From: Gymnodinialimonas sp. 57CJ19
GTDB lineage: Bacteria > Pseudomonadota > Alphaproteobacteria > Rhodobacterales > Rhodobacteraceae
DNA: 64,000 bases
Assembly (NCBI RefSeq): GCF_038396845.1
Contig: NZ_CP151587.1
Coordinates: forward strand, 2,454,001 to 2,518,000
Direction of reading: 5' to 3'
Shown: piece by piece, positions 61,010 through 64,000 of the stretch
How positions within the stretch are numbered: the first letter of the stretch is position 1
Layout: each line of letters opens with the position of its first letter
Made by a program: the position numbers and the translations under genes
The notes under the pieces: model-generated
Seen by the model: only the letters and a program-made list of their open reading frames with translations
What the model was told of the DNA's origin: nothing
Databases searched by the model: none

Positions 61010-62311
61010 ATGAACTTGAAAAACACAGTAGGCGCGAGCCTTGCACTGGGCCTTATGGCCGGCGCCGCACAGGCACAGACCGAGATCGAATGGTGGCACG
61101 CCATGGGCGGCCAGCTGGGTGAAACGGTCAACCAGATCGCCGAGAACTTCAACGCCAGCCAAGGCGACTACGTGATTACGCCCGTCTTCAAGGGCACTTA
61201 CGAAGAGACACTGACTTCCGCCATTGCGGCGTTCCGTGCGGGCGAACAGCCTAACATCGTTCAGGTTTTCGATGCCGGTGCGGCGACCGTAATCGGTGCC
61301 CAGGGCGCGACAATCCCGGTTGAGCAGCTTCTCAACGACAACGGTGTTGGCTTCGACATCGAAGACTATATCTCCGGCGTGCGTAACTTCTATGCCGACG
61401 CCGATGGCCAGATGATCGGCATGCCGTTCAACTCCTCCACGCCGATCATGTATTACAACGCCGACGCGCTTGAAGCGGCTGGTGTTGAAGCGCCTGCAAC
61501 GTGGGAAGAATTCGCCGAAACCACAGCGCCTGCGCTGGTGGAAGCGGGCTACATCCCGCTGGCACAATCGCACCTGCCCTGGATCTTCACCGAGAACTTC
61601 TTCTCGCGCCATAACCTGCCGTTCGCCACGAACGACAATGGCTACACTGGCGTGGACACTGAAATTCTGGTGAACCACCCCGCCATCCGCGATCACTTCA
61701 CTGCCCTGACCGAATGGCAGGATGCGGGCTATTTTGAGTGGTACGGCACCGGTTGGGCCGACAACCAGGATCCCTTTGAAGCAGGTGAAGTCGCCATGTG
61801 GCTCGGGTCTTCGGGTTCGTTCGGCGGTATCGCTGACCGTGTGGAGTTCAACTTCTCCGCCACTGTGCTGCCTTACTGGGAGGCCGTGACGACCGAGCCA
61901 ACGCAAACCTTCATCGGGGGCGCGGCACTGTTCGCGATGTCCGGTTTTGACGCTGAAGAAAACGCCGCAACAGCCGCCTTCTTCGACTACCTCGACAGCG
62001 TTGACGCGCAGGTCATGTGGCACACCGAAACGGGTTATGTGCCAATTACCACAGCGGCCTACGCAGCTGCGGCCGAGCAGGGTCACTATGATGAATTCCC
62101 CGCCGCCGAAGTTGGCATTCAGCAGCTGATGCTGGACGCGGGCGAGAACACCCGTGGCTACCGCATGGGCTTCTACGTGCAGATCCGTGACGTGATGAAC
62201 CGTGAGTACGGCCGCATCCTGACCGGTGAAACCACTGTCGAAGACGCCTTCAACACGATCGAGGCAGAAGCCAACGATCTGCTGTCGCGCTTCGCTCAGA
62301 CCCAAGGCTAA
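61010..62311 (+). CDS. ugpB: sn-Glycerol-3-phosphate ABC transporter substrate-binding protein
   Basis: This is a 433-residue periplasmic protein with a signal peptide ending at AAQAQ. Mature landmarks match UgpB: EIEWWHAMGGQLGETVNQIAENFNAS, VFKGTYEETLTSAIAAFRAG, PNIVQVFDAGAATVI, GMPFNSSTPIMYYNADALEAAGV, FFDYLDSVDAQVMWHTETGYVPITTAAY. It binds glycerol-3-phosphate and diesters. Its codons are biased toward highly expressed types. A perfect 9-bp hairpin follows the gene. It is the first gene of the operon and has a good ribosome site. Confidence 0.95.
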   Translation: MNLKNTVGASLALGLMAGAAQAQTEIEWWHAMGGQLGETVNQIAENFNASQGDYVITPVFKGTYEETLTSAIAAFRAGEQPNIVQVFDAGAATVIGAQGATIPVEQLLNDNGVGFDIEDYISGVRNFYADADGQMIGMPFNSSTPIMYYNADALEAAGVEAPATWEEFAETTAPALVEAGYIPLAQSHLPWIFTENFFSRHNLPFATNDNGYTGVDTEILVNHPAIRDHFTALTEWQDAGYFEWYGTGWADNQDPFEAGEVAMWLGSSGSFGGIADRVEFNFSATVLPYWEAVTTEPTQTFIGGAALFAMSGFDAEENAATAAFFDYLDSVDAQVMWHTETGYVPITTAAYAAAAEQGHYDEFPAAEVGIQQLMLDAGENTRGYRMGFYVQIRDVMNREYGRILTGETTVEDAFNTIEAEANDLLSRFAQTQG

Positions 62312-62347
62312 GCCCCAGTTCGGGTTAATACCTTCACGATACTGCAT

Positions 62348-62370
62348 TGGCCGGGCTTAGTGCCCGGCCA
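62348..62370 (+). other. Intercistronic hairpin between ugpB and ugpA
   Basis: A perfect 9-bp stem TGGCCGGGC-TTAGT-GCCCGGCCA lies 36 bases after the ugpB stop and 45 bases before the GTG start of ugpA. There is no T tract, so it probably stabilises the ugpB mRNA end rather than terminating it. Confidence 0.75.
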
Positions 62371-62415
62371 GTTGCCAAGCAAAAACACGTTCAAGACCTC
62401 AGGGGGATACCTTTC

Positions 62416-63297
62416 GTGAAACGCGCCGCATTCGGCCATATCGGCTTTCCGATATTGCTGCTCATCCCGCAGCTCGCCATTATTGCGATCTTCTTCTATT
62501 GGCCCGCAGGCTATGCGATCCAATCTTCGTTTTATCTGGAAGATCCGTTCGGGTTTGGCTCTACCTTTGTGGGGGTCGACAATTACACCCGCCTCGCCAG
62601 CTCCTCCAGCTATATGTCGAGCGCTTGGTTCACCCTGATATTCACCTCTCTTGTGACCTTCTTCGCCCTCGCCATTGCGCTGTTGCTGGCGGTCAAGGCC
62701 GACAAGGTTATCCGCGGTGCCAAGACCTATCGCACGCTTTTGATGTGGGTCTACGCCGTGGCGCCGCCTGTGGCGGGCCTGATCGGGGTCATGCTGTTTG
62801 ACCAATCGCGTGGCAACATCACCCAACTGCTGGGGATGATGGGGATCGAGTATCGCCTGGGTGTGAATTACTGGGATACGGCGACGGCGATGATCTCGGT
62901 CTCGATCTGGAAACAGATCCCGGTGAACTTCATCTTCTTCCTGTCCGGCCTGCAAGCTATTCCACGCTCGGTGCGTGAGGCCGCGATGATCGACAACCCA
63001 TCGGGCACACGCCGGTTCTGGGACATCACTTTTCCGCTGCTGGCCCCCACGGGCTTCTTCTTGCTGATCATCAACATCACCTATTCGCTGTTCGATACCT
63101 TCGGCATCGTCGATACGATCGTGAAGGGCGAGCCGGGTAACAACCCGATGACGCTGGTTTATCGCGTGTTCGTTGATGGCTTCCGGGGCCAGGATCTGGG
63201 CGGGTCTTCCGCGCAATCGGTGGTTCTGATGATCCTCGTTCTAATCCTCACCGTTGTGCAGTTCCGTTTCCTGGAACGCCGCATCCATTATACTTGA
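62416..63297 (+). CDS. ugpA: Glycerol-3-phosphate ABC transporter permease UgpA
   Basis: This 293-residue permease begins at GTG (VKRAAFGHIGFPILLLIPQLAIIAIFFYWPAGYAI). GGGGGA lies 9 bases upstream, which favours it over a TTG 23 codons earlier. It has six helices. The ABC-coupling EAA-type loop is VREAAMIDNPSGTRRFWDITFPLLAP near the C-terminal third. It pairs with UgpE in the membrane and with the UgpC ATPase, which should lie past the window end. The next start is 14 bases on. Confidence 0.93.
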   Translation: MKRAAFGHIGFPILLLIPQLAIIAIFFYWPAGYAIQSSFYLEDPFGFGSTFVGVDNYTRLASSSSYMSSAWFTLIFTSLVTFFALAIALLLAVKADKVIRGAKTYRTLLMWVYAVAPPVAGLIGVMLFDQSRGNITQLLGMMGIEYRLGVNYWDTATAMISVSIWKQIPVNFIFFLSGLQAIPRSVREAAMIDNPSGTRRFWDITFPLLAPTGFFLLIINITYSLFDTFGIVDTIVKGEPGNNPMTLVYRVFVDGFRGQDLGGSSAQSVVLMILVLILTVVQFRFLERRIHYT

Positions 63298-63311
63298 GGG
63301 GGGGCTGAGAC

Positions 63312-64000
63312 ATGTCTGATATCTCTGAGACCCACACCAGCGCCGCAACAGCCCCGACGCGCCCGGCCAGACGGTTCCGGTGGGACACGGTTGTTGACCA
63401 CGCGGTTCTGATCGCGGGGGCCCTGCTGATGCTGGTACCCGTCTATATGGTTTTCGCGACCTCGAGTTGGGACGCTATCACGATCCACCGCAACGGGATG
63501 CAGTTTGGCTTTGGCGACCAGTTTGGCGTCAACTATAACGCCGCTCTGTTTGAATATGGCGGGTTCACCGACAGTGTGAACGGCGTCACGATGCTGGCGA
63601 ACTCGATGATCCTGGGCCTTGGCTTTGCCATTGGTAAAATCATCGTCGGCATGATGGCGGCCTATGCGATTGTCTACTTCCGCCTGCGTTTTGCCACGCT
63701 GGCGTTCTGGATGATCTTCACCACGCTGCTTCTACCCCTAGAGGTCCGTATTCTGCCCTCCTACGAGGTCATCACCGATATGAACCTCGGCAATACCTAT
63801 ACTGGCCTGATTGTGCCGCTGATTGCCTCGGCCACGGCGACGTTCTTCTTTCGGCAGTTCTTTCGTTCGGTGCCCGAGGAATTGATCGAGGCGGCGCGGA
63901 TTGACGGGGCGGGGCCGGTGAAGTTCTTCATCGACATCCTTGTACCGCTGTCGCGCACCATGATTGCGGCGATGTTCATCATCATGTTCGTGTTCGGCTG
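63312..64000 (+). CDS. ugpE: Glycerol-3-phosphate ABC transporter permease UgpE (C-terminus beyond window)
   Basis: An open frame starts at ATG 63312 (MSDISETHTSAATAPTRPARR) and runs to the edge for 229 codons. It has a helix (VLIAGALLMLVPVYMVFAT), a periplasmic loop, and then the helices MLANSMILGLGFAIGKIIVGMMAAYAI, FWMIFTTLLLPLEVRIL and TGLIVPLIASATATFFF. The EAA loop is EELIEAARIDGAGPVKFFIDILVPLS. The missing end should be about 60 residues and a last helix. It is the partner of UgpA. Confidence 0.93.
   Translation, partial: MSDISETHTSAATAPTRPARRFRWDTVVDHAVLIAGALLMLVPVYMVFATSSWDAITIHRNGMQFGFGDQFGVNYNAALFEYGGFTDSVNGVTMLANSMILGLGFAIGKIIVGMMAAYAIVYFRLRFATLAFWMIFTTLLLPLEVRILPSYEVITDMNLGNTYTGLIVPLIASATATFFFRQFFRSVPEELIEAARIDGAGPVKFFIDILVPLSRTMIAAMFIIMFVFG

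Noticed and set aside
60992..62347. 451-codon minus-strand frame opposite ugpB
   Set aside because: It is the antisense shadow of a clear ugpB.
1..64000. tRNA, rRNA, CRISPR, IS elements or phage genes
   Set aside because: No cloverleaf-like segment, repeat-spacer array, transposase or integrase motif was noticed on either strand.

Overview
The window looks like one ordinary chromosomal stretch of an alphaproteobacterium of the Rhodobacteraceae (Roseobacter-type). The DNA is GC-rich. lexA carries the alphaproteobacterial SOS operator GTTC-N7-GTTC. There are two TRAP transporters, a Tad (Flp pilus) cluster, a Ugp glycerol-3-phosphate importer, and many short exported or membrane proteins of the kind common in that family. 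The species cannot be named from the sequence alone. I see no rRNA, tRNA, CRISPR array, insertion sequence, prophage or origin.

Layout. 0-6 kb: a partial membrane protein, a DUF1624 membrane protein, aminopeptidase N, a photolyase-family protein and lexA. 6-14 kb: a leftward block moeA-moaC-trpC-trpD-trpG, then a rightward divergent polysaccharide deacetylase, then leftward trpE behind the periplasmic folding factor ppiD. 16-21 kb: an aminotransferase, ssb, a lytic transglycosylase, a Rieske oxygenase and an ECF sigma factor without a neighbouring anti-sigma. 21.6-26.7 kb: an EF-hand protein, then the acetolactate synthase genes. ilvI and ilvH are separated by two exported-protein genes, and a clear translational attenuator with a 15-residue leader peptide lies upstream of ilvI. 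27-34 kb: a LysR regulator, an exported protein, a complete TRAP operon with an unusually large DctM, and a leucyl-transferase/VOC pair. 35-42 kb: small membrane proteins; a NemR-like electrophile sensor with its oxidoreductase; a TetR/FrnE/carboxymuconolactone-decarboxylase operon with twin operators; and kbl-tdh (threonine catabolism) with an XRE-cupin regulator. 43-48 kb: a MATE exporter with two small proteins and a second TRAP operon. 49-57 kb: a membrane-anchored LuxR-type regulator convergent with flp-tadZ-tadA-tadB-tadC-tadE-tadG. 57-64 kb: a sterol-desaturase-like hydroxylase with a divergent LysR regulator, a GlpR-type DeoR regulator, methylglyoxal synthase, and ugpB-ugpA-ugpE (cut by the window end) behind two candidate Pho boxes.

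No wholly new multi-gene system is evident. The strongest new observations are in the regulatory DNA and in variant residues: the ilv leader-peptide attenuator, three phased LexA half-sites, four tandem TTGCAA-centred palindromes at 22.0-22.1 kb, inverted Pho boxes before ugpB, a NemR homologue that keeps both redox residues at the same numbering, a threonine dehydrogenase with all four structural-zinc cysteines replaced, and hairpins placed between the abundant-product gene and its partner genes in four operons.
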